The position numbers and the translations under genes are program-made. DNA of 64,000 nucleotides, from contig JAUPFV010000005.1 of assembly GCA_036936605.1 (NCBI GenBank), positions 187,610,958 through 187,674,957 on the forward strand, given 5' to 3'. The DNA is from Limnanthes douglasii subsp. nivea. Taxonomy: Eukaryota; Streptophyta; Magnoliopsida; Brassicales; Limnanthaceae. This document shows, in pieces, positions 35,058-45,938 of the stretch. The number at the start of each line of letters is the position of its first letter. Positions within the stretch are counted from its first letter, which is position 1. The notes under the pieces are model-generated. The model was not told the DNA's origin and ran no database searches. It saw only the letters and a list, made by a program, of their open reading frames with translations.

Positions 35058-35838
35058 GTTATTGAGATTATTAATCCGATAACTCTTTTGGAACCTGTCC
35101 TATAAAATCCGTCTGAGACAAACTCGATAATGTTATCAAGTCGTTAACAAGTTGAGGTTTGAATCGGACCGATTAGAAGTCCAACCAATAAAACCGATAA
35201 AAACCCTATTAATTTCCGTATTTAATATATATAATTTTAAATATTAAAATAATAAATTAAATATCGTTCATATTAATAAAATATTTGATTAAAATATAAA
35301 TAAGAATTGACGATATTAACATAAGAGCATTGTAGAACATTCGATAAAGCTTTATGCTTTAGGTCAAAAGTTTGATTATGGTCAAATAAAGTTAATATTT
35401 ATAAGTCTTGGGCCAAGACCGAACCAGACTTGTTTAGCGAGCCGGTCCAGACCACTCGTTAACCTTTCAGTTATGGGGAGCCAAACAACACTTTATTATG
35501 TATCTTTGATACTGTTTTAGTTTTTTTTGTTGGTACGACTAGATTGTTTTGAATTTTTCTAAACATGTTGAGTAACATCAACTGGTCATTGAGAGATGGA
35601 TAAGATTCGGTGTTTGATATGATAATTTTGGAAAGGATTTGTAATCTAAAATAGCTTCACAAGTCATTTCTAAAATTCAAAAATTCGTAGCGAATGAATA
35701 ATAACCTTTAGTATCTCTTCAAAATTCTAGCAAAAACTATCAGAAAAAGTTGTGAAATCAAGTAACCCTTCAATCTTTTCAAAAGTTGAAAAAAGGATTT
35801 TAAAAGCTTGGAAATTGATACAAACAAAAAATGTAGTT
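35058..35838. other. AT-rich spacer
   Basis: Non-coding DNA between Tat 2 and Tat 3. A less AT-rich patch near 35405-35485 has no recognisable feature. Confidence 0.65.
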
Positions 35839-35843
35839 GTTGG
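35839..35843. repeat. Tat 3 target-site duplication, left
   Basis: GTTGG directly precedes the 5' LTR, and the same five bases follow the 3' LTR at 45934-45938. Confidence 0.85.
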
Positions 35844-36225
35844 TGATGAGTTTGGAGATTTTGGTCATCATACCTAAGCAAATCCATGTATCCAAACAGG
35901 GACAATTCGGACCATATCACACCACTAAATATCCGAATAGGACAAACACATTAACTTTTGACTAAGCTGTTTGCTAATCAACTTAAAACTAATGGGTCTT
36001 TAAATTCGACTCGGTTTCACCACCCGGCCCAATAAGCCCATGGGTCAATAATTGAGGTATAAATACCTCAACCACTCTCATTAATGAGGATGATAAGAAT
36101 TTAATACAAGTAGACAACTTAATTATCTCTACACCCTACACACTAAACACAAAACACCACAAAATTATTAAAACACCCTTTAAACATTTTACCAGTCTAC
36201 CCTCAGCCCAAAATAAACCTCATCA
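35844..36225 (+). repeat. 5' LTR (Tat 3)
   Basis: It starts TGATGAGTTTGGAG and ends CCTCATCA. It aligns along its whole length with 45553-45933. It holds TATAAATA at 36058-36065. Confidence 0.95.
36058..36065 (+). promoter_or_regulatory. LTR TATA box (Tat 3, 5')
   Basis: TATAAATA in the 5' LTR. The corresponding place in the 3' LTR reads TATATTAC, so only the 5' copy keeps a consensus core promoter. Confidence 0.65.
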
Positions 36226-36228
36226 AAT

Positions 36229-36245
36229 TGGCGACCACAGTGGGA
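36229..36245 (+). promoter_or_regulatory. Primer-binding site (Tat 3)
   Basis: TGGCGACCACAGTGGGA begins three bases after the LTR end. TGGCGAC... sites are usual for plant gypsy elements of this group. Confidence 0.7.
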
Positions 36246-36296
36246 GGCGACGGTGCCTGAGTTTTAAATTCAAAACCAGTAAGGGAAACAGTTCGG

Positions 36297-37990
36297 ATGG
36301 ATCCGAATGGGCTAAATACTCCACCTCCTAAGGTGGAAAGTGCAAAAGAAAATAAGAAATACACCATCGAGAAACGAGACCAGCTGAGGGCTGAAATAGA
36401 GGCGCTAAGAGCCATAAAACAAGCAGAGAAAGGTATCAAGGAGAAATCTGGAGCGATAGTACTTCGCCATCCTTAAAGACTCACCTCAGTTCAAAGAAGA
36501 CACACTGGTCTAAGCTTGTCGAAAGTTCTGGATCTGAATCCTCCAACAGCTCTTCAAATGAGGCAGAGCTTAAAGAATCCTTGTCCTCAAGTAGTGATGA
36601 AGGGAGATCCAGAAAAAAGATAAAGTTAACCAAAAAGCACTCAAGAAAGAGGGACCGACATGGTAGGCTCAAAAGGCACCGGGGTAAAAGATCATCCCAC
36701 AAGCATGTTTATCAATTGCTTGTTGATCCCTTTGCCTTTCAGTCCAAACCAGGTACTTTTGCGACTCCTAACGAAGATACCATTTTAAGTCGCAATAAAA
36801 ACTGGAGGCAGTCACCTTTGTCTGCGAAAATATTGTCCGGATACATTCCTAAAAGGTTTGATAGCTCCAAGATGGAGAAATACGATGGAAGTCGGGATCT
36901 GGACAACCATCTGGAGCAATCAAGAACTTCATGATGAATTTTGATGATGATGATGATAAGCTCTTGTGCAAATCTTTCTCCCAAACTTTTACGGGGAGTG
37001 CTCTTAAATGGTATAACAGTTTTCCTCGGGGATATATTAGAAACTTTGATACATTTTGGGTTGCCTTCCGGAGGTAATTTGTTGGGAGTAAATAATTGAA
37101 GGGTAATGAAGATACCATTATCCATTATGCACAGGAACCAAACAAGTCTTTGAAAGATTACATAAGTCGTTTCGTGAATACAAAGAATGGACTAGCAGAC
37201 TACTTTGAGAAAGTGGAAATTGCTTGTCTTAGACAGGGACTGAATCCTGGGAACTTAGCTGATTCTGTGACCCGGAAGAAGGCTATGACCTGGGGTGGCT
37301 TGTTAAACCAAGTAGGAAAACAGATTAATGTGGAAGAAACAAAGAAAACAAGGGTGCACCGTCAGGTAAGGTCCACCACCACAACAGCTCCTCCAGCCAC
37401 TAATCAATCCAGTTACAGCGTAAAGAAGACCGGACAAGGATCTAACCGGTTCAAGCAAACTCAATCCAACTAGAACTAGACCCATAGTCAACAAACCAGA
37501 AGTAAGAGGGGTCATTAGGTCCAGCCTGAATGGTTCGCTGAATTGAGAGAAAATGTAGCTACAATCTATGATAAAACTAAGGATGAAGTACACTTTCGAA
37601 AGCCGACAGCATTGCAGTCCCTCGGAGAAAACTGGAACACTTGTTTTTGCCAATATCACAATGATATAGACCATAATACTCAGGACTGAATAGCATTGAA
37701 ACAAGAGGTCCAAAACCTTATTGAAAAGGTCAAGATGGGGCATATATTAAAAGGCAAAATGGAAATAGACCTGACAATGCTCATCGGATAGGTCCTTCGA
37801 ACAATCCTGGAACATATGCTCAAGAGGGTGCAATGGTGATCCTTGAAAGGTTCGATGTAGAATCTGAGTATCTGAATCCAGATCCAACTCGAAATAAGGT
37901 GGGGTGATAACAGAAAAAACTAAGACAATTTTTGGACTGATCAACTTCTTCGAATCATTAACTATTTTTGGAGGAGATACTATAGCTACA
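36297..37990 (+). pseudogene. Tat 3 gag
   Basis: The frame starts at 36297 (MDPNGLNTPPPKVES) and is helical and Lys/Glu-rich up to a TAA at 36474-36476. It continues in another frame as a Ser/Arg/Lys-rich segment (36581-36720). The capsid core has KMEKYDGSRDLDNHLEQ (36870-36920), then GSALKWYN and WVAFRR. A further open part (37096-37473) has DYISRFVNTKN and ACLRQGLNPG. The zinc-knuckle-like end reads FCQYHNDIDHNTQD (37646-37687), with a stop in place of the last Cys. At least three frame changes occur. Confidence 0.85.
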
Positions 37991-38026
37991 CCTACCCCTT
38001 AATCAAGGAAGAGGCAAGTCCATAAT

Positions 38027-39600
38027 TTGGCTACCCAGTTAGAAGGTGGAATGGTTTCCCATCAATGTCAGTCCCCATTCCCATTCATAGTATTTGATGA
38101 AGATGACTCGAGGGATATTGCGGGGCCTTATAAGGATGCGGTGGTTATAGGGGCTTCTATAGGGGGAAATGATATACGCCGAATTCTGATTGATACGGGC
38201 AGTTCGAAAAAACATCATATTTTTAAGCTCCTATAAACAAATGAGAAATCCGGATGTTATTCAACATTCGAACATAATTATCTTTGGCTTCACATGGAGT
38301 TCTGCGGATGTAATTGGGGAGTTTGAAGAAGAAGTGTTGTTGTGTAAGGGACCCTTTAAAAATATGGTAAGAGTACTATTTTTTGTGGTAGATTGCCCCA
38401 CATCGTATAACGCAATGTTTGGGAGGTCTTAGCTTTCCAGAATGCATGTTGTGGCCTCTAATGTCTATCAGTTTAAAGTATGCGGTTTATGGACAAGTAG
38501 GCATTGTCCAAAGTATTCAGAAGATAGGCAGGGAGTGTTATGCAACAACTCTTGCTCCTAAGACATTGGGGGCAGTCCGGATTAATAAAGATTAGTAGTT
38601 ACTGGAGCCTTCTACTGAGGAATGTGAGATTGATGACCCCATAGAGGCTCCTAGTATCATAATACCCATTGAAGAAGTTTAAACTCATTCCCTTGCATAG
38701 GGTAATAATGTCAAGATTGGTTCCAAGTTGGCACCAAAAAAGAAATTGTTGTCTTTTTTACTGAACACTCAGCATATGTTTGCATGGTGCAATAATGATG
38801 TAACCGGAGTACCAGTAGATATTATTTCACATATGTTGTCTATCTGGAGTGATGTTGCACCTGTTGTACAAAAAAGAAGAGTTTTTTCCAAGGAAAAAGC
38901 AGACGTGATAGTTCAAGAGGTTAATCGGTTGACTAAGATGGGACATATTAAAGAGTCCCAATATCCTCCATGGACTGCCAATCCGGTGTTAGTCAAGAAA
39001 AAGAACGGCAAATGGCGTATGTGTATTGATTTCAATGACCTCAATACAGCTTGCCCTAAGGATCTTTATCTTGTTCCACGAATAGATCAGCTGGTGGATT
39101 CTACATCTGGAAATAAATTGTTGTCCTTCATGGATGCCTTTTCAAGGTATAATCAGATACAAGTAGATCCAAATGATCAAGATCACACTACTTTTATCAC
39201 AGATAGAGGTCTCCACTGTTACAAGTTGATTCCCTTCGGATTAGAAAATGCCGAGGCTACTTATCAGATGCTGGTGAACAAAACATTTGCTAACCAGGTC
39301 GGCAGAAACATGGAAGTATACATAGATGATATGATGGTTAAAATCTTGGAAGAGGATCTGCACATAACTGATCTTCGAGAGACGTTTGCCAACTTAGAGA
39401 CTATGAATTTTACGTTAAATCTATAGAAATATGTGTTTGGGGTCCGATCTGGGAAATTCATAGGCTACATAATAAGTGAGAAATAAATCCATCCTGATCC
39501 AGATCAGCTTAATGCCTTATTGGCAATGGATCCTCCTCGAAATGTTAAAAAGTTCAAAGGCTCACCGGAAGGTTGGCTGCTTTGAATAGATTTATTTCAA
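38027..39600 (+). pseudogene. Tat 3 protease and reverse transcriptase
   Basis: The protease active site is RRILIDTGSSKK (38178-38213), D-T-G type, followed by a frameshift and a second half (SYNAMFGRS near 38403-38432). A linker has stops near 38432-38690. The RT core is one open frame at 38728-39426 (232 residues): RRVFSKEKADVIVQEV, NPVLVKKKNGKWRMCIDF, LNTACPKD, LLSFMDAFSRYNQI, LIPFGLENAEATYQ, and the catalytic YIDD at 39319-39330. The connection domain continues after a stop at 39424. This is the only RT in the window with an uninterrupted core. Confidence 0.9.
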
Positions 39601-39619
39601 GGTCATCGGACAAGTGCGC

Positions 39620-40570
39620 TCTTTTTTTTTCCAAATATTGAAATTTCTAAAAACTTCAATTGGTCCCCACATTTTGACCAAGCCTTTATTGAAATAAAGA
39701 AACACTTATATTCACCCAAGACTTTTTTCAAACCCGTTTGAGGAGAAAACCTTATGTATACTTGGTTGTATCATAATGTGCTATAAGTGTTGTCCTAGTG
39801 AGGGAAGTGGACAATTGCCCTCGTCCGGCGTACTACATCAGTAAGAGTTTACTGGATGCTGAAAGAAGATATTTGAGGTTGGAGAAGTTGGCATTGGCTT
39901 TAGTAATTGCAGCAAGAAAGATGAGGCCATATTTCCAGGCTCATTCTATTATTGTCCAAACATTTGTCCCGCTGAAAAATGTTCTTCAAAAGGCAGATGT
40001 ATCAAACAGAATGACCAAGTGTTCAGTGGAATTGGGTGACTACGACATTGATTTCTCCCCTCAAACGGAAGTTAAAGCTCAATCAGTGGCTGACGTTTTG
40101 GTAGAATTTCATGCTGATAGATCTTCTGGACAAGATTCATAAAATAATTTCAAGAAAGAATGGATGGTCCGAACCGATGGTGGATCAAGCACTATAGGTT
40201 GTGGAGCCGGAATTTGCTTAACCTCTCTGTATGGTGATAAAATGTATCAAGCTATATGCTTTGGATTCAGGGCCTCTAACAATAAGTTTGAATACAAGGC
40301 GGCTATAGCCAGTCTTAAGTTAGCTCTCCTCTGTGGAGCTAAGAGAGTCCGGTTAATGAATGATTCTCAATCGCTCATCCACCATGCTCAAAGACAGTTT
40401 GAGGCCAAGAAGGTACAGCTGTTTAAGTACTTGCTCATCTTGAAAGAAGTGGTAACAAATTTCAAAAGTATTTGCTATGAGCATATTCCTAAATCAGAGA
40501 ATACATTGGCAGACTCTCTAGAAACTATAGCCTATTCTGAATCCTACCCTTGGATTCTCGTACATGAATT
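39620..40570 (+). pseudogene. Tat 3 dual RNase H region
   Basis: First RNase H: the front (39650-39790) is frame-disrupted, then RPAYYISKSLLDAERRYL and KLALALVIAARKMRPYF (39820-39935) are clean, ending with DYDIDFSPQTEVKAQS. Second RNase H (40164-40540): WMVRTDGGSSTIGCGAG, SNNKFEYKAAIASLKLALL, and MNDSQSLIHHAQ. These hold the expected Asp, Glu and Asp. The second domain is in one open frame of 213 residues. Confidence 0.85.
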
Positions 40571-40794
40571 TCCATCTATACTATTAAATCAAAAGAAAGA
40601 AGATGAAGAAAATATGAGTATACTTGTGATCCAACCTAAAGACTGGAGATACACACTCCTTCAAAACATTTCTGATGAAATATTGCCTTCGGATGAAGTC
40701 GTGGCAAAAAAGATTAAATATATGGCTCGTGGTTTTTTTATAATAAGAGAAGTTCTCTATAAAAACATATTTCAGCATACATCTCCTACACTTT

Positions 40795-41865
40795 TTGGGA
40801 TTTGAGGAATCACAAGTTGTCTTATCCGAACTACACGATGGGGAAGGCTTAGCACATTATGGATATAGGGCACTGACCCGAAGAGTCTTGTTAGCCGGAT
40901 ACTATTGGCCAACCATAATGGCAGATGCTAAAGAAATTGTGAAAAATGTGATCCATGTCAAAGGTATGGAAATAAAATTCATGTGCCAGCAGTACCTATG
41001 GAGTCTATTTGTGAGCCAATACCATTTGCTAGATGGGGGATGGATTTAGTTGGACCTCTTCTCATGGCATCTGGGGGATGCAGAACTATCATAGTCGTCA
41101 TTCACTATTTCTTTAAATGAATAGAGGCAACTCCTTTGGTTGGAACCATGTCGAAAGCTGTTATCAAGTTCATCATATCCAATATATGTTGTAGGTTTGG
41201 AGCTCCCCAGAAAATCACTATAGACAATGGGCCACAGTTTGATAACAAAGACATGGAAGCCTTTTGCGCCTCTAGAGGCATTCAACATTTTTTTCCTCTC
41301 CTTTCCACCCTCATGCAAATGGCCAATTTGAGGTTGCAAATAGATCCATCTTGTCCGGATAAAAGAAGAATTTGGAGGGAGTTGCGGGAAAATGGCCAAG
41401 CTATTTACAAAAAATATTGTGGGCCTACCAAAGTACTCCTCGAGCTGTCACACAAGAATCTCCTTTTGATTTGGTATATGGGATGGATGTAATTTAGAGG
41501 CTACTTGTACAATCACACAGGGTCCCAAACTATTCCGAACAAGCTAATGATGTAGCAGTTATGAATCAGTTGGACTTAATAGAGGAAAAATGGTTAAAGC
41601 ACATTTGAGTACAGCACACTACGAAGGCTTGATGAAGAGCAAATTTGCTTCCAAAGTCAAAAGAAGAGATTTTCAAATATGAAATAAGGTTTTAATGAAA
41701 GTCTTTTTACATACTAAGGAGATGCAGTTTGGTAAATTGGCCCCGAACTGGGTAGGCCCTTATGTGGTCTGTGAAAAGATAAAACCAGGAACATATAGAC
41801 TTCAAGACAAAGAAGGGAGAGCTTTAAATCATCCACGGAATTGTGAGCATCTCAGTTATATCTAG
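40795..41865 (+). pseudogene. Tat 3 integrase
   Basis: Zinc-binding part: ELHDGEGLAHYGYRALTRR (about 40828-40884), then after a frameshift KCDPCQRYGNK (about 40945-40977). The core keeps RWGMDLVGPL (first Asp), TIDNGPQFDNKDM (second Asp, about 41219-41257) and HANGQFEVANR (Glu, about 41315-41347). All three catalytic residues are present, but split by frameshifts and stops (41119, about 41360). WPSYLQKILWAYQST follows, and the C-terminus reads GTYRLQDKEGRALNHP, with a stop at 41863-41865. Confidence 0.87.
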
Positions 41866-42317
41866 AATAAAGTTTTGTTTTAAATATTTATTTGTTCAAT
41901 ACTCAATATAAATATTATGGGGCATACTACTTCCTACCCTAGTGGCGTGGGGAGGTTTTAATGAAGTGTTCGGGTTTTTTTTCAATAATATATAATGCCT
42001 TCTTCAAACGTTTGGTGTGATTTTACTTGAATTTGATTCAAGTATAAATTATATATTCGACACCCCGGCTCTCAAGTTTTCTTGAGTAGATCGGATATGC
42101 TTAATGTTTGGTTATAGCTATTAAATACATGTGATTAAATTCTGAAATTCTAAGGGCTACTTAAACATTAGCCATGAAAGATTTAAAACAAATTATTAAG
42201 CAGAAGGGAAATTGGATAAATTAAACCTGATCGGACTCAAACCGACCAGTAGTGCAAAAATACCTTGGCCATCCAAGGACTTTAACTTTTCAAAAGCAAA
42301 AGTTACACAATAAAACC
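41866..42317. other. Tat 3 non-coding stretch between pol and antisense gene
   Basis: AT-rich DNA with no gene. Unlike element 2, I see no tandem array here. Confidence 0.7.
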
Positions 42318-45102
42318 TTAGGGTTTATTCCCTTTGGAATTTTCTTCACCACGATCCTTCTTAAGACTCTTGAGTTCGGCACTTGAACTCTCACATGTTC
42401 CTTCTTCATCATCAGTTGTGGAATCTATTCCACTGGAGTAGTTGCGCTTGTCCCCATCTGCTAGAGTATGGAATGGAATTTCCTCATACTTAACATACTT
42501 CCATAAGTGACCAATGGTTCTCTTGGGGGATGTTTCGTGGAACAGCAACATCATATCAGATTTGATCCCATCATCTTTTTTTCTCTAGGGAAGCCACTAT
42601 CTTGTTAGCATACTTCTTAATGCCTGCGGTGATAGCTTATTCTTGTTGACGTTCCAGGGCCTCCTTCACTTTAATCTTATCTTGAACAGTGCTCTCCAAG
42701 TTGGTGTTCTCGTTGGATAAAGTTTGGATAACATCATCCTTAGTATTCAACTGCTCCTTCAAAGCTGTGAGGTTTTGTGAGGAAGAAGTCTCCAGGCTGG
42801 AGTACTTGGTTTGGAGCTTGGTATTGGCTGCTTCTGATGCGATCAGCTTGGTTGCCAAATTTTCCTTCTCCTTCTTCAGCACCTTTTTGCTCTGCTGAGC
42901 ACTCAGAAGACTATATGAAAAGGTTTGTTTGTCAGTAGTAAGAGAATTGATAATACCGGTTTGATTTTTTACCTGCCTCTCCAGATCAAGTACTTGTCGG
43001 ATGTAACCGAGGAGGGCATGACTCAAAGTATATGGTTCTTAGGATATGGAATAGGACTTCCCATTGTATGTTACCATGTTGGAGGAGCTGGAGAGACGGT
43101 AAGGACCTGCAAAATCATCTTTCTCTAATTTATCTGTCCGTACTGAAGGTCTGTTGGGATTTATTCTTGTAAGGCAGGGTCAGCAGGAGTTGGGGGTGGA
43201 ATTTTTGTTGGGCGAAGGATTATCTCTTCCCCCAGAGTAACCTTCTTTTTCTTGGCAGCTTTGTCATCATTGCTGACCTTGCGTTTTTTGTTTTTTTTTG
43301 GAGACCTTGGTGGGTTCTTTGACCCTCCAGCTTCCTTTACAGTTTGAACTTCCACTGCCTTTAGCAAGGCCAAATCAATACCACATTGTTCTCCGAACCA
43401 GTACCCTCTGTAGGTGTTTGAGCTAAGTCTGTTGTAGACTTCCTTTTCTTGTTCTTCATTTTGTTGGGCCTTTGGCCCTAGAAGGCAGATACAACTTGGC
43501 ATCTTTAGCTTATGTCCTCTTCAGGATCACATCAGCAGGGGGAGGGGTGGTTAGCTCTTCCCATGAAAGTTCTCTTCTGCCTGTGGTGTTCCACGGGTGA
43601 GGCCTCACAAAATTTCCCGACTTAAAGCAATTATGGAAGGCGTTCCCACAGTTCTCTGAAGCCCACGCGTTTAGCTTCGCACAAGTATTCTCCCCTTCTT
43701 CTAGATGGCCCGAGAACTCCTTTGGTAGAACTGAGGAGAGATATCAATTAGTCAAAATAAAAAATTTCCACTTAAAAAATGAAAAGGAAAAGAGAAAACA
43801 ACTTACTAGTGCTTTTCCATCTACTGGTCAGGAGGCTGGGGTTCGTATCAGCCTTAATTTTTCTGCCATTCTCCTAAGTCCCACTGATAAAGAGGAGCCG
43901 CATCCTCTAGAGTGTTTTGGACTCTAGTAGGTCATCCACCACTTTGAAGTCATTCCCCATGTTGTAATGATAGAAGGGGATATGGTGATTCTTGCACAAG
44001 CTTGCTACAGCGGTAAACTGTTCCATGTAGAGTGGGATTTTTTACAACCTGGATGCCATGATGCAGGCTAGGAGAGTATACCAATCGTTGGGGCTCAGCT
44101 GGCTGGGGCATAGTTTGATCAGATGAAAGTATCTGACAATCTCTGGATCTAAGGGGAACCGAAGTCCCCAATTCAGTACTTCGGTGTAGACCACTATCTC
44201 GTTCAACTTATAATCCATGGGGGTCTGCGGAGTGATTGGAATCCTCACTTTACAGACTCAGGGATCCCCCATTTAGTTCGGATCTGACGCAACTCGGCCG
44301 TGTGAGTGTAGACATAATTAATGTTCTGAAGAGCCAACAAATATTTGACACTGATCTTTTTGAAACATGGACCTACCTTCCCCTCTAGACTCTCCGGAAG
44401 AGCGTCCAGATGAGTAATGCGAACCTTAGTTTTACCTTTCTGATCTGAGGCTGTATCCCTTGTTTGACTGGACGCCTCGTTCTCGAAAGGAGCTTCCTCA
44501 ATGATGTCCTTCATGTTCTCTTCTATCATCGTGGAAGGTTGTTCATCTATTTTTTAGGCAGGCTGCTCTGGCTCATTAATTGGTGGTTGTAAAACTGGTT
44601 GTTCAGAAGGCTGTGGAGATGTCGCTTCTGAAGCCCTGATATCTTGTACAGATTGTTTTCATGAGGATTTAGTTTGTGGAATAGCCTTTGTTACCTCAGA
44701 ACCGAAGGGTTTTGAAGATGTAGGCGTGGATTTGGTTTTTGCCTAACATGTAATCTGACGAGGAGTTATTTTCTCTGGTGATTTCTCTATGTCCAAGCCC
44801 ATTGCGATAAATGGTGAGGGTTTCCTAACACTAGAGACAGTTTTAGGGTTTTGAGATTCTTGAACTGAATAGCCGGATGGAAGAGGTGAAAGGTTTATTA
44901 TGAATGGAAGCTTTCTGGTTCTTGGGTTTCTTGAAGAAGACAACCTTTGATCGGAGTTCTGGTTTGACTGGTTACCTTTCTCTCTTGGAGAAGCGGGAAG
45001 ACCGGCAGCAATACATTTATCTCTCGCTACTTTGTTTGCTCTCTCTAATTCAGACAAGTTCAACCAACCTCCTTTAACTAAGGCGTTTCTGGCTGTGAAC
45101 AC
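42318..45102 (-). pseudogene. Tat 3 antisense gene (transposase_28-like domain plus coiled coil)
   Basis: The gene starts at 45102 (MFTARNALVKGGWLNLSEL), and the N-terminal part is Ser/Pro-rich with basic patches (to 44743). After a frame change, an acidic stretch (44529-44400) leads to the main domain (44248-44042): NWGLRFPLDPEIVRYFHL and then LCPSQLSPNDWYTLLACIM. This is a clear transposase_28-type motif. A basic KKNKKRKVSNDDKAAKKKK segment (43502-43161) could be nuclear-localising. A long coiled coil (43026-42637) and an acidic tail (42554-42318) end it. A few stops and frameshifts split it. It is the best-preserved antisense gene of the three elements. Confidence 0.8.
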
Positions 45103-45538
45103 ATATGTCTCAAAAACAATTTAAATGTGAACTAAGTTTTCTCTCTAGAAAGTTTTGAGTGTGGAAGACAATGAAACAGTGGAATGATTTATATATAACA
45201 GTGAAAACAGCAGTTACCAAGGAGAAGATGAATAGGATTTTTGCAATGATTAAAGGTTGCGCAACGTGTGAAACATTGAAACCTAGGTAACTTTCTAGAC
45301 CTAGTGGGTGCGACAATCTAGGAGAAAAAACGGTTGGGAGGTCGAACCAGATTTTGACACGTATCCCACGATTCAAGAAAAACTCTTAGAATTTTGAGAA
45401 GGGAAATCAGTTCTGATAAAATAAGAACATGGTCATTTGTGAAAAGAAATTCTTCAGTTCGAACAATATAAGCAGATCGGACAAGATTGGTTCTAGCTTT
45501 ATAAAATTTTAGCCCTTCCAAACATCTTTTACAAGGCC

Positions 45539-45552
45539 TAAAAAGGGGCTAC
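45539..45552 (+). promoter_or_regulatory. Polypurine tract (Tat 3)
   Basis: A purine-rich AAAAAGGGGCTAC stretch directly precedes the 3' LTR. Confidence 0.6.
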
Positions 45553-45933
45553 TAATGAATTCGGAGATTTCGGTCACCATACCTAAGCAAATCCACTTAT
45601 CCGAATAGGGACAATTCAGACCATATCACACCACTAAATATCCGAATAGGACAAACGTATTAACTTTTGACTAAGTTGTTTGCTAATCAACTTAAAACTA
45701 ATGGGTCTTTAAATTCGACTCGGTTTCACAACCCGACCGAATAAGCCCACGGGTCAGTAATTGTGGTATATTACCCCAACCACTCTCATTAATGAGGGTG
45801 ATCAGAATTTAATACAAGTAGACAGCTTAATTATCTCTATACCCTACACACTAAACACAAAACACAACAAAATTATTAAAACACCCTTTAAACATTTTAT
45901 CAGTCTACCCTCAACCCAAAATAAACCTCATCG
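45553..45933 (+). repeat. 3' LTR (Tat 3)
   Basis: It starts TAATGAATTCGGAG and ends CCTCATCG, followed by GTTGG. It differs from the 5' LTR by roughly 32 of 382 positions, mainly transitions. Confidence 0.95.
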
Positions 45934-45938
45934 GTTGG
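45934..45938. repeat. Tat 3 target-site duplication, right
   Basis: GTTGG, identical to 35839-35843. Confidence 0.85.

Larger units (their letters stand above)
35844..45933 (+). mobile_element. Ty3/gypsy Tat-lineage element 3, best preserved
   Basis: A complete 10.1-kb element: 382-bp 5' LTR, primer-binding site, gag, protease, RT, two RNase H domains, integrase, a 450-bp non-coding stretch, a 2.8-kb antisense gene, polypurine tract and 381-bp 3' LTR. GTTGG target-site duplications flank it. The LTRs are about 92% identical by eye. The RT core is open, but stops or frameshifts occur elsewhere in gag, integrase and the antisense gene. Confidence 0.95.

Noticed and set aside
26056..35062. Target-site duplication for Tat 2.
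   Set aside because: TATAC before the 5' LTR does not match GTTAT after the 3' LTR. Either LTR ends have decayed or one end recombined.
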